64,000 nt of DNA from JAAYCB01 sp012744395 (GTDB lineage Bacteria > Planctomycetota > Planctomycetia > Pirellulales > Thermoguttaceae). Location of the stretch: contig JAQVNJ010000004.1 in assembly GCA_028703175.1 (NCBI GenBank), forward strand, positions 38,707-102,706. The letters run 5' to 3'. The position numbers were made by a program, and so were the translations under genes. Below are positions 1 through 7,605 of this stretch, piece by piece (positions within the stretch are counted from its first letter, which is position 1; the number at the start of each line of letters is the position of its first letter). The notes under the pieces were generated by a model. It ran no database searches, had not been told where the DNA came from, and saw only the letters and a list, made by a program, of their open reading frames with translations.

Positions 1-351
1 TGGCCAGGTGACGGCCACGATGTCGAACCGCGCGGCGCAGTGGAGCAGGCGGCGGCGTTTCAGATAGGCCGTCGCCAGCCGCGTCAGCCGCCGCTGCTTG
101 GCCAGATCGACCGCTTCGGAAGGATGCCCCTGCTGGTCGCTGCGGCGGGTTTTCACCTCGACGAAGACGACCGTGCGGCCATCGACCGCCACCAGGTCGA
201 TCTCCCCCAACCGGGTGCGAACCCGGCGGCCGACGATCCGATAGCCGAGCCTCCGCAGGTAGCGGGCGGCCGCGGCCTCGCCTCGCTCGCCCAGGGTTCG
301 CCGCCGCCAGGGCGCGGCGAGCCGGTCGAAAAGTCGCCGTAGACGGTTCAC
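1..351 (-). CDS. yraN: YraN/UPF0102 family putative endonuclease, 3' end beyond window
   Basis: The reverse strand reads openly from a GTG at 351 to the window edge, giving 117 codons with no stop. The family core is visible: GERGEAAAARYLRRLGYRI, then TRLGEIDLVAVDGRTVVFVE followed by VKTR, which is the PD-(D/E)XK-like E-x-D ... E-V-K pattern of YraN proteins. Full members are about 115-130 residues, so only a short C-terminus is missing. It lies downstream of rplS on the same strand, a common neighbourhood for yraN. The cellular role of the family is not established; a nuclease-fold DNA-processing protein is the usual description. GTG was chosen because no ATG lies upstream of the conserved start. 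Confidence 0.85.
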   Translation of the reverse strand, partial: MNRLRRLFDRLAAPWRRRTLGERGEAAAARYLRRLGYRIVGRRVRTRLGEIDLVAVDGRTVVFVEVKTRRSDQQGHPSEAVDLAKQRRLTRLATAYLKRRRLLHCAARFDIVAVTWP

Positions 352-467
352 GTGCAAACCCGATGCGCAAAAGGGCCACGTGGATCACCACCTGGCCCCT
401 TGGTTTGGCGTTCCGTTTCAACAAGGCCCGCGCGTCGCCGTGCCGGCTGGGGGGCAGAGCGTCGGCG

Positions 468-884
468 TCAGGCCGTGGTGTTCCGCTGCTTGCGGCCGCG
501 GCGTTTCGGCTTGGCCTTCGCTGTGGCCACTCGCTCCACGCGGCGTTCCTTCAGCCGCACGGCCTTGCCGACGCGATCGCGGAGGAAATACAGCTTGGCG
601 CGGCGGACAACGGCGGACCGCGTGACCTCAATCTTGGCGATCCGCGGCGAGTGGAGGGGGAATTTCCGCTCGACCCCTTCGCCCTGCACGATCCGCCGCA
701 CGGTGAACATCTCCCGTGTGCCGGAACCACTGCGGGCGATCACAACGCCGCTGAAGATCTGGATGCGTTTCTTCTCGCCCTCGAGGATCTCGCAATGCAC
801 GTCGACCGTGTCGCCGATCTCGAACTTGGGAATCTCCGTTTTCATGCTGGTCTGCTCGGCCAGCTTGATCAATTGTTGGCTCAT
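468..884 (-). CDS. rplS: 50S ribosomal protein L19
   Basis: The product is a 138-residue L19, a large-subunit protein at the 30S/50S interface. Family signatures are FEIGDTVDVHCEILEGEKKR, then IQIFSGVVIARSGSGTREMF and ERKFPLHSPRI. The frame stays open far upstream, but ATG 884 is the start: it opens on MSQQLIKLAEQ, as in other L19s, and is preceded by GGAGAGG about 9 nt away. The C-terminus carries a basic Arg/Lys tail (KAKPKRRGRKQRN) beyond the usual core. It follows trmD by 58 nt, in the conserved order rpsP-trmD-rplS. Confidence 0.95.
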   Translation of the reverse strand: MSQQLIKLAEQTSMKTEIPKFEIGDTVDVHCEILEGEKKRIQIFSGVVIARSGSGTREMFTVRRIVQGEGVERKFPLHSPRIAKIEVTRSAVVRRAKLYFLRDRVGKAVRLKERRVERVATAKAKPKRRGRKQRNTTA

Positions 885-942
885 GTTCGTCGTCCTCTCC
901 GATGCGCTGTTTGGCGCTTCTCTCAAGTCTCCGCCTATCTCA

Positions 943-1674
943 TTACTCCGCTCCGCCGTCGGACGCTTCCAAGGCTCCGCTGCCAGCCGCTGGGCCGGCC
1001 AGGTCAGCACGTCGCTCGCGCGTCCGCATGCGGCTGTTTTCGCGTCGCCAGCGCGCGATCTCCTCATGGTTTCCGCTGAGCAGCACGGGCGGCACTTCGA
1101 GGCCGCGGTACTCTCTCGGTCGCGTGTATTGGGCAAACTCGAGCAGGCGGTCGTCCGACGAAAACGAGTCGTCGGCGCTCGACTGCTGGTCGCCCAGCAC
1201 GCCCGGCACGAGCCGGATCACCGAGTCGATCACAATCATGGCGGCGACCTCGCCGCCATTCAGGATGAAGTCTCCGACGGAAATTTCATCCGGTTGGAGG
1301 ATCTGGCGAATCCGTTCGTCGAAACCCTCGTAGCGCCCGCAGAGCAGCACGAGCCGCTCGTGCGTGGCGAGTTCCCTGGCCGTTTGTTGATCGAACCGCC
1401 TCCCTTGCGGCGTCAGCATCACCAGGTGTCCGGGATCGCCGCCCTGGCGGCGGACGCTTTCGACACAGGGGACGATCGGGTCGGGCTTGAGCAGCATTCC
1501 CGGGCCGCCGCCGAACGGGCGGTCATCGACGGTCCGGTGCCGATCGGTGGCCCAGTCGCGGATGTTGTGCCGCCAGACCTCGACCAGCCCGCGAGCGATC
1601 GCCAGCTTCAGGACGCTCGAACCGAAGTATCCGTCGAAGATCTCGGGAAACAGGGTCAAAACGTCGAACCGCAT
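943..1674 (-). CDS. trmD: tRNA (guanine(37)-N1)-methyltransferase
   Basis: The 243-residue product methylates G37 next to the anticodon using S-adenosylmethionine, which prevents +1 frameshifting. The SPOUT trefoil-knot motifs are clear: MRFDVLTLFPEIFDGYF at the N-terminus, DRPFGGGPGMLLKPDPI, LLCGRYEGFDERI, then DEISVGDFILNGGEVAAM and VIRLVPGVLGD. Length matches the family. It begins 7 nt after the rpsP stop, so the two are very likely co-transcribed. rimM, which usually separates rpsP and trmD, is absent. Confidence 0.97.
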   Translation of the reverse strand: MRFDVLTLFPEIFDGYFGSSVLKLAIARGLVEVWRHNIRDWATDRHRTVDDRPFGGGPGMLLKPDPIVPCVESVRRQGGDPGHLVMLTPQGRRFDQQTARELATHERLVLLCGRYEGFDERIRQILQPDEISVGDFILNGGEVAAMIVIDSVIRLVPGVLGDQQSSADDSFSSDDRLLEFAQYTRPREYRGLEVPPVLLSGNHEEIARWRRENSRMRTRERRADLAGPAAGSGALEASDGGAE

Positions 1675-1681
1675 GGCCGGC

Positions 1682-2074
1682 CTACGCTTCCGCGCCGCCC
1701 TCGGACGCTTCCGCCTCGGCCTCCGCGGCAGGTTCGGCCGCCTGGGCCGCCAGCGGCGGAGGCGCGGGGCGATGCCGGGCTTGCGCCAACCGGTCCAGCG
1801 CCTGTTGCTGCGCTTCCAGATGGGTCCCCTCCGGGCCGTACTTCTTGATCAGCACCGCGACCTTCTCACTCGGCGATGCGCCGACGCTCAGCCAATACTT
1901 GATGCGTTCCTGGTTCAGCAGGGCACGCGCGTCGGTCTCCGGAACCATCGGATCGTAGGTGCCGAGCTCTTCGAGCACGCGGCCATCTCGCGGGCTGCGC
2001 GAATCGATCGCGCAGACTCGGAAAAACGGTCGGTGCCGTCGGCCCAGCTTCTTCATGCGAATGCGAACAGCCAC
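1682..2074 (-). CDS. rpsP: 30S ribosomal protein S16 with long C-terminal tail
   Basis: The first 80 or so residues are a standard S16 (MAVRIRMKKLGRRHRPFFRV, then VLEELGTYDPM and KYWLSVGASPSEKV), a small-subunit assembly protein. The start is a GTG at 2074 with AGGAG six nt upstream. At 130 residues it is longer than the usual 80-90: the extra tail from about residue 95 is low-complexity, rich in Ala, Pro and Glu (PAAEAEAEASEGGAEA), and probably disordered. It lies 106 nt downstream of ffh and directly upstream of trmD. Confidence 0.95.
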   Translation of the reverse strand: MAVRIRMKKLGRRHRPFFRVCAIDSRSPRDGRVLEELGTYDPMVPETDARALLNQERIKYWLSVGASPSEKVAVLIKKYGPEGTHLEAQQQALDRLAQARHRPAPPPLAAQAAEPAAEAEAEASEGGAEA

Positions 2075-2180
2075 GTACTACTCCTCGTGATGCTGTGGTT
2101 TCGACAGTCTTCTCTGGATTGAATTCGTTTGCCCCGCCTCGAAAACGGCAGCCGTTGGCGACCCGGCGGGGCAACCGCCG

Positions 2181-3656
2181 CTACTTGTTTCTTTCCTGGC
2201 GTCTGCGCCGCCGCTCTTCCTTCTCGCGGAGTCTGCGCAATTTGGCCTTTTCTTTTGGAGTCAGCCGTTTGCCGGTCCCCTGCTTCTGCTTGACGAGCCG
2301 TCCGCCGGGATTGGCCGCCGCCGAGCGGGAGAATTCCTGGACCGCCTTCATCCGCTCGCGGATGCCCAGCTTCGACATCCTCTTCATCAAGTCGGCCATG
2401 CCGTCATACTGCTTGACCAGTTCATTGACTTCGTGGGGCTCGACCCCCGCCCCGGCCGCGATCCGCCGCCGGCGGCTCTGGTCGATGAGCTTCGGATTGC
2501 CGCGCTCTTGCGGGGTCATCGAGTCGATGATCCCGCCCAGGCGGCGGAAGTCGCCCTCCGCGTCCGCGTTGCCCATCATCTCGGTCATCTGGCCCATCCC
2601 CGGCAGCATGCCCAGAACCTTGTTGAGGGGTCCGAGCTTTTTGACCTGCGAGAGCTGCTTGCGGAAGTCGTCGAGCGTGAACTCACCCTTGCGGAGGCGC
2701 TCTTCGGCCAGCTTCGCCTCTTCCTGGTCGAACTTCTCGTGGGCCTGCTCGACCAGCGAGAGGATGTCGCCCATGCCGAGAATCCGGCCGGCCATCCGGT
2801 CGGGGTGGAACTCCTCGAGCGAATCAAGGTGTTCGCCGGTGCCGATGAACTTGATCGGCACGCCGGTGACCGCCTTGACCGACAGGGCTGCCCCGCCCCG
2901 GGCGTCGCCGTCGAGCTTGGTCAGGATCACGCCGTCCAGTTCCAGCGCCTCGTTGAACGCCTTGGCGCTGTTGACGGCGTCCTGGCCGGTCATCGAGTCG
3001 ACAACGAAGTAGACCTGGTCGGGCTGGACGCGGCGCTCGATCGTCGAGAGCTGCTGCATCAGCTGCTCGTCGACGTGCAGCCGCCCGGCGGTGTCGAGAA
3101 TCACCACTTCGGCGCCCGAACGGCGGGCCTCGTCCACCGCCTTGCGGCAGACCGCCACCGGATCGCTGGCGCCGTGTTCCGCGTACACCGGGATGCCCAA
3201 CCGCTCGCCAAGCACTTCGAGCTGCGTGATCGCCGCGGGGCGCTGCAAGTCGGCCGCGACGAGCATCGGCTTCTTGCCGCGCTGGACCAACATCCGTCCA
3301 AGCTTGCCGCATGTAGTCGTCTTGCCCGACCCCTGTAAACCGCAGAGCATCAAGATCGACAGCGGCGGCTTCAAGCGGAGCGAATGGTCGACCGGCCCCA
3401 TCAGGTTGATCAATTCCTGATGGACGATGCCGACAAGCTGTTGCGTGGGGTTGAGTGCTTTCAACACCCGTTCGCCGACGGCCTGCTCCGAGACCCGCGC
3501 CATGAACTCCCGCGCGGCCGGGAAACTCACGTCGGCCTCGAGCAGCGCCGTCTGCACGGCCCGCAACCCCTCGCGCATGTTCGATTCGGTCAGCTTGCCG
3601 CGTCCCCGAAGGGCCCGCAGCGCGGAACCGAGACCTTCCTGTAGTGATTCGAACAT
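2181..3656 (-). CDS. ffh: Signal recognition particle protein Ffh
   Basis: This 491-residue GTPase binds signal peptides and 4.5S RNA and, with FtsY, delivers ribosomes to the membrane. Domain order is the N helical bundle (MFESLQEGLGSALRALRGRG), the G domain with P-loop GLQGSGKTTTCGKLG, DTAGRLHVDEQLM, TKLDGDARGGAALS and the GTGEHLDSLEEFHP closing motif, then the methionine-rich M domain (MLPGMGQMTEMMG ... RIAAGAGV). The C-terminus is very basic (EKEERRRRRQERNK). The SRP RNA gene was not seen nearby. A 106-nt gap separates it from rpsP. Confidence 0.97.
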   Translation of the reverse strand: MFESLQEGLGSALRALRGRGKLTESNMREGLRAVQTALLEADVSFPAAREFMARVSEQAVGERVLKALNPTQQLVGIVHQELINLMGPVDHSLRLKPPLSILMLCGLQGSGKTTTCGKLGRMLVQRGKKPMLVAADLQRPAAITQLEVLGERLGIPVYAEHGASDPVAVCRKAVDEARRSGAEVVILDTAGRLHVDEQLMQQLSTIERRVQPDQVYFVVDSMTGQDAVNSAKAFNEALELDGVILTKLDGDARGGAALSVKAVTGVPIKFIGTGEHLDSLEEFHPDRMAGRILGMGDILSLVEQAHEKFDQEEAKLAEERLRKGEFTLDDFRKQLSQVKKLGPLNKVLGMLPGMGQMTEMMGNADAEGDFRRLGGIIDSMTPQERGNPKLIDQSRRRRIAAGAGVEPHEVNELVKQYDGMADLMKRMSKLGIRERMKAVQEFSRSAAANPGGRLVKQKQGTGKRLTPKEKAKLRRLREKEERRRRRQERNK

Positions 3657-4142
3657 GACAAATCCGCCCGCAGAGACAAATCACGACTGGCCACGCCGCT
3701 GCCCCCCAACTTGTCTGGGAACATGCCCCACGCGCCGGCAAGCCAAACCCGATGCCAAGCCAGACAGCGAAACGCGTTCGGGCGATTGGCAATCCCCTAT
3801 GCTAACGAATTGCCCGCGGTCTTGGCAATCCGGGTGGCAGGCAAATTGCCGCATTTTTCCCATCCTTGAGAGGGGCTCCCGCCAGCCAATCCTGCTGGCC
3901 ATGACACGGCCCCGCTGCCTGCTGGATCGGTTGAGCCGGTTGGGGCGACACCCGCCCCCCCCCGGGGCGACCGTCCCGCGGCCGTGGTCCGTGCGGGACG
4001 ACAAGAGCCGCGCATGCATCTTGCGGCAAGGCCCGGAATCCAAGGTCCAAGGTCCAAATTGCCTCAGATGGCTCAAGGCACGCCGGTTGACCGCCAGGTC
4101 GAACGGCCTCATCACCTGCCGGCAAACGGAATGAACTCCGTG
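3657..4142. other. Intergenic region between ldhA and ffh
   Basis: This stretch has no convincing reading frame; the open frames on both strands are low-complexity and share no family features. It must contain the ffh promoter. Near its left flank with ldhA it holds a short array built on TCCAAGG (4033-4057), listed separately. I looked for a 4.5S/SRP RNA because of ffh and did not find the conserved tip-loop sequence. Confidence 0.6.
4033..4057. repeat. Short TCCAAGG-type intergenic repeat
   Basis: The segment reads CCGGAATCCAAGGTCCAAGG and continues with another TCCAA unit. Related strings occur at 30305-30333 and, on the other strand, at 5454-5475, always between genes. They form one dispersed intergenic family in this window, with a period of about 7 nt. 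Confidence 0.6.
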
Positions 4143-5165
4143 CTATGAGTGGCATTTCGCCTGCTTGACCTTCCGCGCGGCGGAGACTTCGTTGACCAGC
4201 GGCTGGCCCCGCTCGAAGGCCGTGATGTTCGCCAGCGTCGTGTGGGCGATCTGCCCGATCGCCTCCTGAGTAAAGAATCCCTGGTGCGCCGTGATGATCA
4301 CGTTGGGGAACGTCAGCAGCCGGGCGAACACATCGTCTTGAATCACCTTTTCGGAGAGGTCTTCGAAGAACAAGTCGGCCTCCTCCTCGTAGACATCCAG
4401 GCCAAGCGAGCCGATCTTTCCGGACTTCAAGGCGTCGATCGCCGCGCGGGTGTCGATCAGCGCCCCGCGGCTCGTGTTGATCACCATGCACCCCAGTTTG
4501 ATCTTTTTCAACCACTCGGCGTCGACCAGGTGGTAGGTTTCCGGCGTCAGCGGGCAGTGCAGGCTGATCACGTCCGACTCGGCGGCCAGGCGGTCCAGGG
4601 ATACGAACTCGACAACCTCTTCAAGTCTCTCGTCGGGATACGGATCGAACGCCAGAATCCGGCAGCCGAATCCGCGCATGATCCGGGCGACAATCGCCCC
4701 GATGTTGCCGGTTCCGACCACGCCCACGGTCTTCGAGCACAGTTCGACGCCCAGCAGGCCTTCCAGGGCCATGTTGCCTTCGCGGACCCGGGCGTATGCC
4801 CGGTGAATCTTGCGGTTCAAGGCGGTGATCAGGGAAACGGCGTGCTCGGCGACCGCATGGGGGGAATACGCCGGCACCCGCACGACTTTGACGCCCAACG
4901 CGGCCGCCCGCTCAAGGTCCACATTGTTGAAACCGGCGCACCGCAGCGCCACCAGCCGGGTGCCGCCGGATTGCAGCGCCAAGAGCACCTCACCGTCGAC
5001 CTGGTCATGGACAAACACGCAAACCGCCCCATGCCCCGCCGCCAGGGCCACGGTCTGCGTATTCAGCGCCGGCTCGAAATAGGTCAACTGGTGACCGTAG
5101 TCGAGGTTGGCTTCGTCAAAGAACGTCCGCCAGTAGGGCTTCTGGCTGAAGACCGCCACTTGCAT
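4143..5165 (-). CDS. ldhA: D-2-hydroxyacid dehydrogenase, D-lactate dehydrogenase (LdhA) type
   Basis: The 340-residue product is an NAD-dependent 2-hydroxyacid dehydrogenase closest to fermentative D-lactate dehydrogenase (pyruvate plus NADH to D-lactate). Visible motifs are LRCAGFNNVDLERA around the substrate site, the Rossmann loop VVGTGNIGAIVARI, VINTSRGALIDTRA with the active-site Arg region, and the catalytic His in ITAHQGFFTQEAI. The frame stays open upstream, but ATG 5165 has AGGAG 9 nt before it and starts on the conserved MQVAVFSQKPY. It stands alone. A link to the microcompartment pathway, which also makes lactate, is possible but not shown by position. Confidence 0.88.
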   Translation of the reverse strand: MQVAVFSQKPYWRTFFDEANLDYGHQLTYFEPALNTQTVALAAGHGAVCVFVHDQVDGEVLLALQSGGTRLVALRCAGFNNVDLERAAALGVKVVRVPAYSPHAVAEHAVSLITALNRKIHRAYARVREGNMALEGLLGVELCSKTVGVVGTGNIGAIVARIMRGFGCRILAFDPYPDERLEEVVEFVSLDRLAAESDVISLHCPLTPETYHLVDAEWLKKIKLGCMVINTSRGALIDTRAAIDALKSGKIGSLGLDVYEEEADLFFEDLSEKVIQDDVFARLLTFPNVIITAHQGFFTQEAIGQIAHTTLANITAFERGQPLVNEVSAARKVKQAKCHS

Positions 5166-5731
5166 GAATTCGAATCTCCTGGGAGGAAGCCGCCAGCGAT
5201 CGGCCGTCGCGGTTCGGAAGACGAGGGCGAATGCCGCCCGGGCGACCGGTTTCCGCGGGCCGACGCGTTTGCTCTGGATTATACGCCGCCACCGTGCGGA
5301 GGAAACCAAACCGCGCGGCGGCCGCGCCGGGACTCGCCCCGCAAGGGGCGGACCAGCCCAGCTCGAACCGGCAAATCGCAAGGCCCGATTCCCAATCGCC
5401 AAGAGTGAGCAAGACTGGGACTTCAAATGGAAGCACTGGACGGAGGGAGTTTCGACCTTGAACCTTGGACTTGGAGCCTTTGTCCCCGTGCCAATCGGCT
5501 CTGCTTCGACAGCTCCATTACTCCTTTCGGGGGTGATATACTTCCGGTGGTCGATTGCGCATGCTAAACACAGCAAGAATCGGGCGGCACGAGCGAATAG
5601 CGGGCATCAACCGGTTACGGGTCACGGGTCGGTGGTCCGAGTCGGCCGGCCAGGAGGATGCCGCCATGGCAAGCGCCTCTGGGCTGGCGGCTGGCAACGG
5701 ACGACGGACTGCTTTTAGCGAGGAAGCCAAG
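5166..5731. other. Divergent intergenic region
   Basis: This region separates ldhA (minus) from a secreted-protein gene (plus) and should contain both promoters. It holds one copy of the TCCAAGG-type repeat (5454-5475, opposite orientation). No RNA gene or small ORF with a credible ribosome site and protein pattern was seen, apart from an alternative upstream start for the next gene at 5666. Confidence 0.5.
5454..5475. repeat. TCCAAGG-type intergenic repeat, reverse orientation
   Basis: The segment GACCTTGAACCTTGGACTTG is the complement of the repeat at 4033-4057 with a few changes. Confidence 0.5.
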
Positions 5732-7450
5732 ATGTTGCGAACGATTCTCTTGATCCTGGCGGCGGTTTCGACGATTGCGAGCGGACTGCCCCGCGCAGGG
5801 GCGGCGGAGGCACTCAAGCAGATCCCGGCGGACGCACTCGGATTTGCCGTCGTCCCCCGACTCGACTCGACGACTGGCAAGCTGGGTTCTCTTGGCAAGA
5901 TGCTTGGGCTCCCCCTTCCGCCCGCATTGACGGGCCAGAAAAGACTCGCCGGCCTGAGCGAAACCGACCGCTCCGTCGCCGTGGCCCTGGTCGGTGGGCC
6001 GGACAATGGCAAACCGGTTCCCGTTGCGATCGTGCCGGTCAAGGATTTCGCGGAATTCACCAAGGCCCTGGGCGCGGAGGCCAAGTCGGGCGCGGCGGAG
6101 ATCCAGCTCCCGCTCGGCCCGATCGCTGCCCGGGAGCGGCGGGGTTTCGCCTTCCTCGTGCCCGCGGACAACCAGGCGGTTCTCGAAACGGCCTTCGGCA
6201 AGCCGGCCAGCGTACTGGACCGCGTCGGCGAAGACCGGGACTGGATCGAGGACCGCGACATTGCCCTGGTGATCACCGATACGGGCCTCTCGATGCTTTG
6301 CGAAAAGCTCAGCGAAGGCGTGGCCGTGGCCCAGCAAGCGATCAAGCAACACGGCAACGACGAACTGGACACGGCCGAAATCCTCGGCGTCTACGAGAGA
6401 GTCTTCGTCCTCGTCGACGAGGAGGTCGAGGTCGTCGCCATCGGCCTCGATCTCCAGCCCTCCGGCGACCTGAAGCTCCAGGTTCGCAAACGATTCGCGT
6501 CCGCGGGCAAGCTGGCCGAATGCCTCAAAGCCAGCGAGCCCGCCGGAGACTTCTTGGCCGGGATGCCCGACGTGCCGTTTGTCGCCGCCGGCGGCGGGGT
6601 GCTCAACCGCGCAATCGCCGACCTGATGATGCAGTTCTCCGTCGAGGTGATGGCCGCCGCGCCCAAGCTCTACGGCGTCAGCGATCGGGAGGCGGCGAGG
6701 ATGCTCGACGTGGCCGGTCCGATCCTCGGCCGAATCCAATCGATGTCGATGATCCTTGCCGCGGGCGAACCCGAAGACACGCTCTACAGCCGGATGATCG
6801 TCATTCTGGAAACCGACAACGCCCGGCAGTACCTGGAAGACTACCGGAAATATCTCGAGGAGTTCTCCGTGGTGATGAAGGGGAGCCGAGGCGTATTCTC
6901 AGCCGAAATCGAGTCCAGTCCCGTCAAGGTCGGCGGCCGCGAAGGGCTGGAAATTTCGATGGCCTTTCCGAAGCAGTGGATGGATCAGCTGCCCGAAGGG
7001 CAAGCAATGCTGGAAAAGATGATCGGGCCGGGAGGGAAGATTCGAGCGTTCCTCGTCCCCGCCGACGAGCACCGGGTGGTGCTCGGCTACACCGATACGC
7101 GGCTTGTCGACAAGGCCTTGGCCGTTGTTGAGGGCAAAGCGGCGGGATTGTCGGAGGCGGAATCCGTCCGGCGGGCCGCCGCAAAGCTCGGCAAGGGCAG
7201 CCTCGGCGCGGGATACGTCAGCCCCGCAGGCCTGATCGCGTTTGCCAACGGCATGTTCCGCGCCGCGGCGTCCGAGGGAAAGAAGGTCGTCGAGCTTCCG
7301 AATTTTCCGCAGACGCCGCCGATCGCCTGGGCGGTCAACGCCCAGGGAACCGCGGTCGAGGCGGAGGCAGTCGTGCCGGCAGAGACGCTCAAGGCGATCG
7401 TCGGTTACGGGCCTCTGGTCCGCGAGGCCCTGGCGCCGAACGCCCCGTAA
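5732..7450 (+). CDS. Exported protein of unknown function, 572 residues
   Basis: The protein opens with a signal peptide (MLRTILLILAAVSTIASGLP, then RAGAAEA), so it is probably periplasmic or outer-membrane facing. The mature part starts LKQIPADALGFAVVPRLDST, a pattern seen in planctomycetal exported proteins that evaluate a 'mass' or 'value' pair, but I cannot name a domain. It is mixed alpha/beta with few Cys. ATG 5732 has GAGG a short distance upstream. An in-frame ATG at 5666 has a better GGAGG and would add 22 residues before the signal peptide, so the start is uncertain. Its 3' end overlaps the convergent FeoB-associated gene by 62 nt. Confidence 0.75.
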   Translation: MLRTILLILAAVSTIASGLPRAGAAEALKQIPADALGFAVVPRLDSTTGKLGSLGKMLGLPLPPALTGQKRLAGLSETDRSVAVALVGGPDNGKPVPVAIVPVKDFAEFTKALGAEAKSGAAEIQLPLGPIAARERRGFAFLVPADNQAVLETAFGKPASVLDRVGEDRDWIEDRDIALVITDTGLSMLCEKLSEGVAVAQQAIKQHGNDELDTAEILGVYERVFVLVDEEVEVVAIGLDLQPSGDLKLQVRKRFASAGKLAECLKASEPAGDFLAGMPDVPFVAAGGGVLNRAIADLMMQFSVEVMAAAPKLYGVSDREAARMLDVAGPILGRIQSMSMILAAGEPEDTLYSRMIVILETDNARQYLEDYRKYLEEFSVVMKGSRGVFSAEIESSPVKVGGREGLEISMAFPKQWMDQLPEGQAMLEKMIGPGGKIRAFLVPADEHRVVLGYTDTRLVDKALAVVEGKAAGLSEAESVRRAAAKLGKGSLGAGYVSPAGLIAFANGMFRAAASEGKKVVELPNFPQTPPIAWAVNAQGTAVEAEAVVPAETLKAIVGYGPLVREALAPNAP

Positions 7451-7601
7451 TCTGGAGCGGCTCGTCCGAGGTTTTGGCGCAGCGGCGGCACGTCGCGCCG
7501 CAGCCCGGCGCTCCCCTGAGCCTTCGCCAACAGACGCGGAGCGCGTAGAGGCTCGCTGCGGCAACCAGGCAAGCGACGGTGATGTCTTGCCAATCAATCA
7601 T
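7389..7601 (-). CDS. FeoB-associated Cys-rich membrane protein
   Basis: This 70-residue frame starts 4 nt after the feoB stop. It has one N-terminal transmembrane helix (WQDITVACLVAAASLYALRV), then a basic stretch and a compact cysteine cluster, CGATCRRC. That arrangement and position match the small 'FeoB-associated Cys-rich membrane protein' family, thought to assist ferrous iron uptake in the way FeoC does elsewhere. The last 20 or so residues are Arg/Pro-rich and are read antisense to the end of the convergent gene, so the true C-terminus may differ in importance. Assignment rests on topology, Cys pattern and context. Confidence 0.72.
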   Translation of the reverse strand: MIDWQDITVACLVAAASLYALRVCWRRLRGAPGCGATCRRCAKTSDEPLQITGRSAPGPRGPEARNRRSP

Positions 7602-7605
7602 CGTG

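Noticed and set aside
3657..4142. SRP RNA gene next to ffh
   Set aside because: The conserved 4.5S tip-loop sequence is not present on either strand.
4143..5165. LdhA as part of the microcompartment pathway
   Set aside because: It is 15 kb away, has no targeting helix and is of the D-2-hydroxyacid type. A link would be guesswork.
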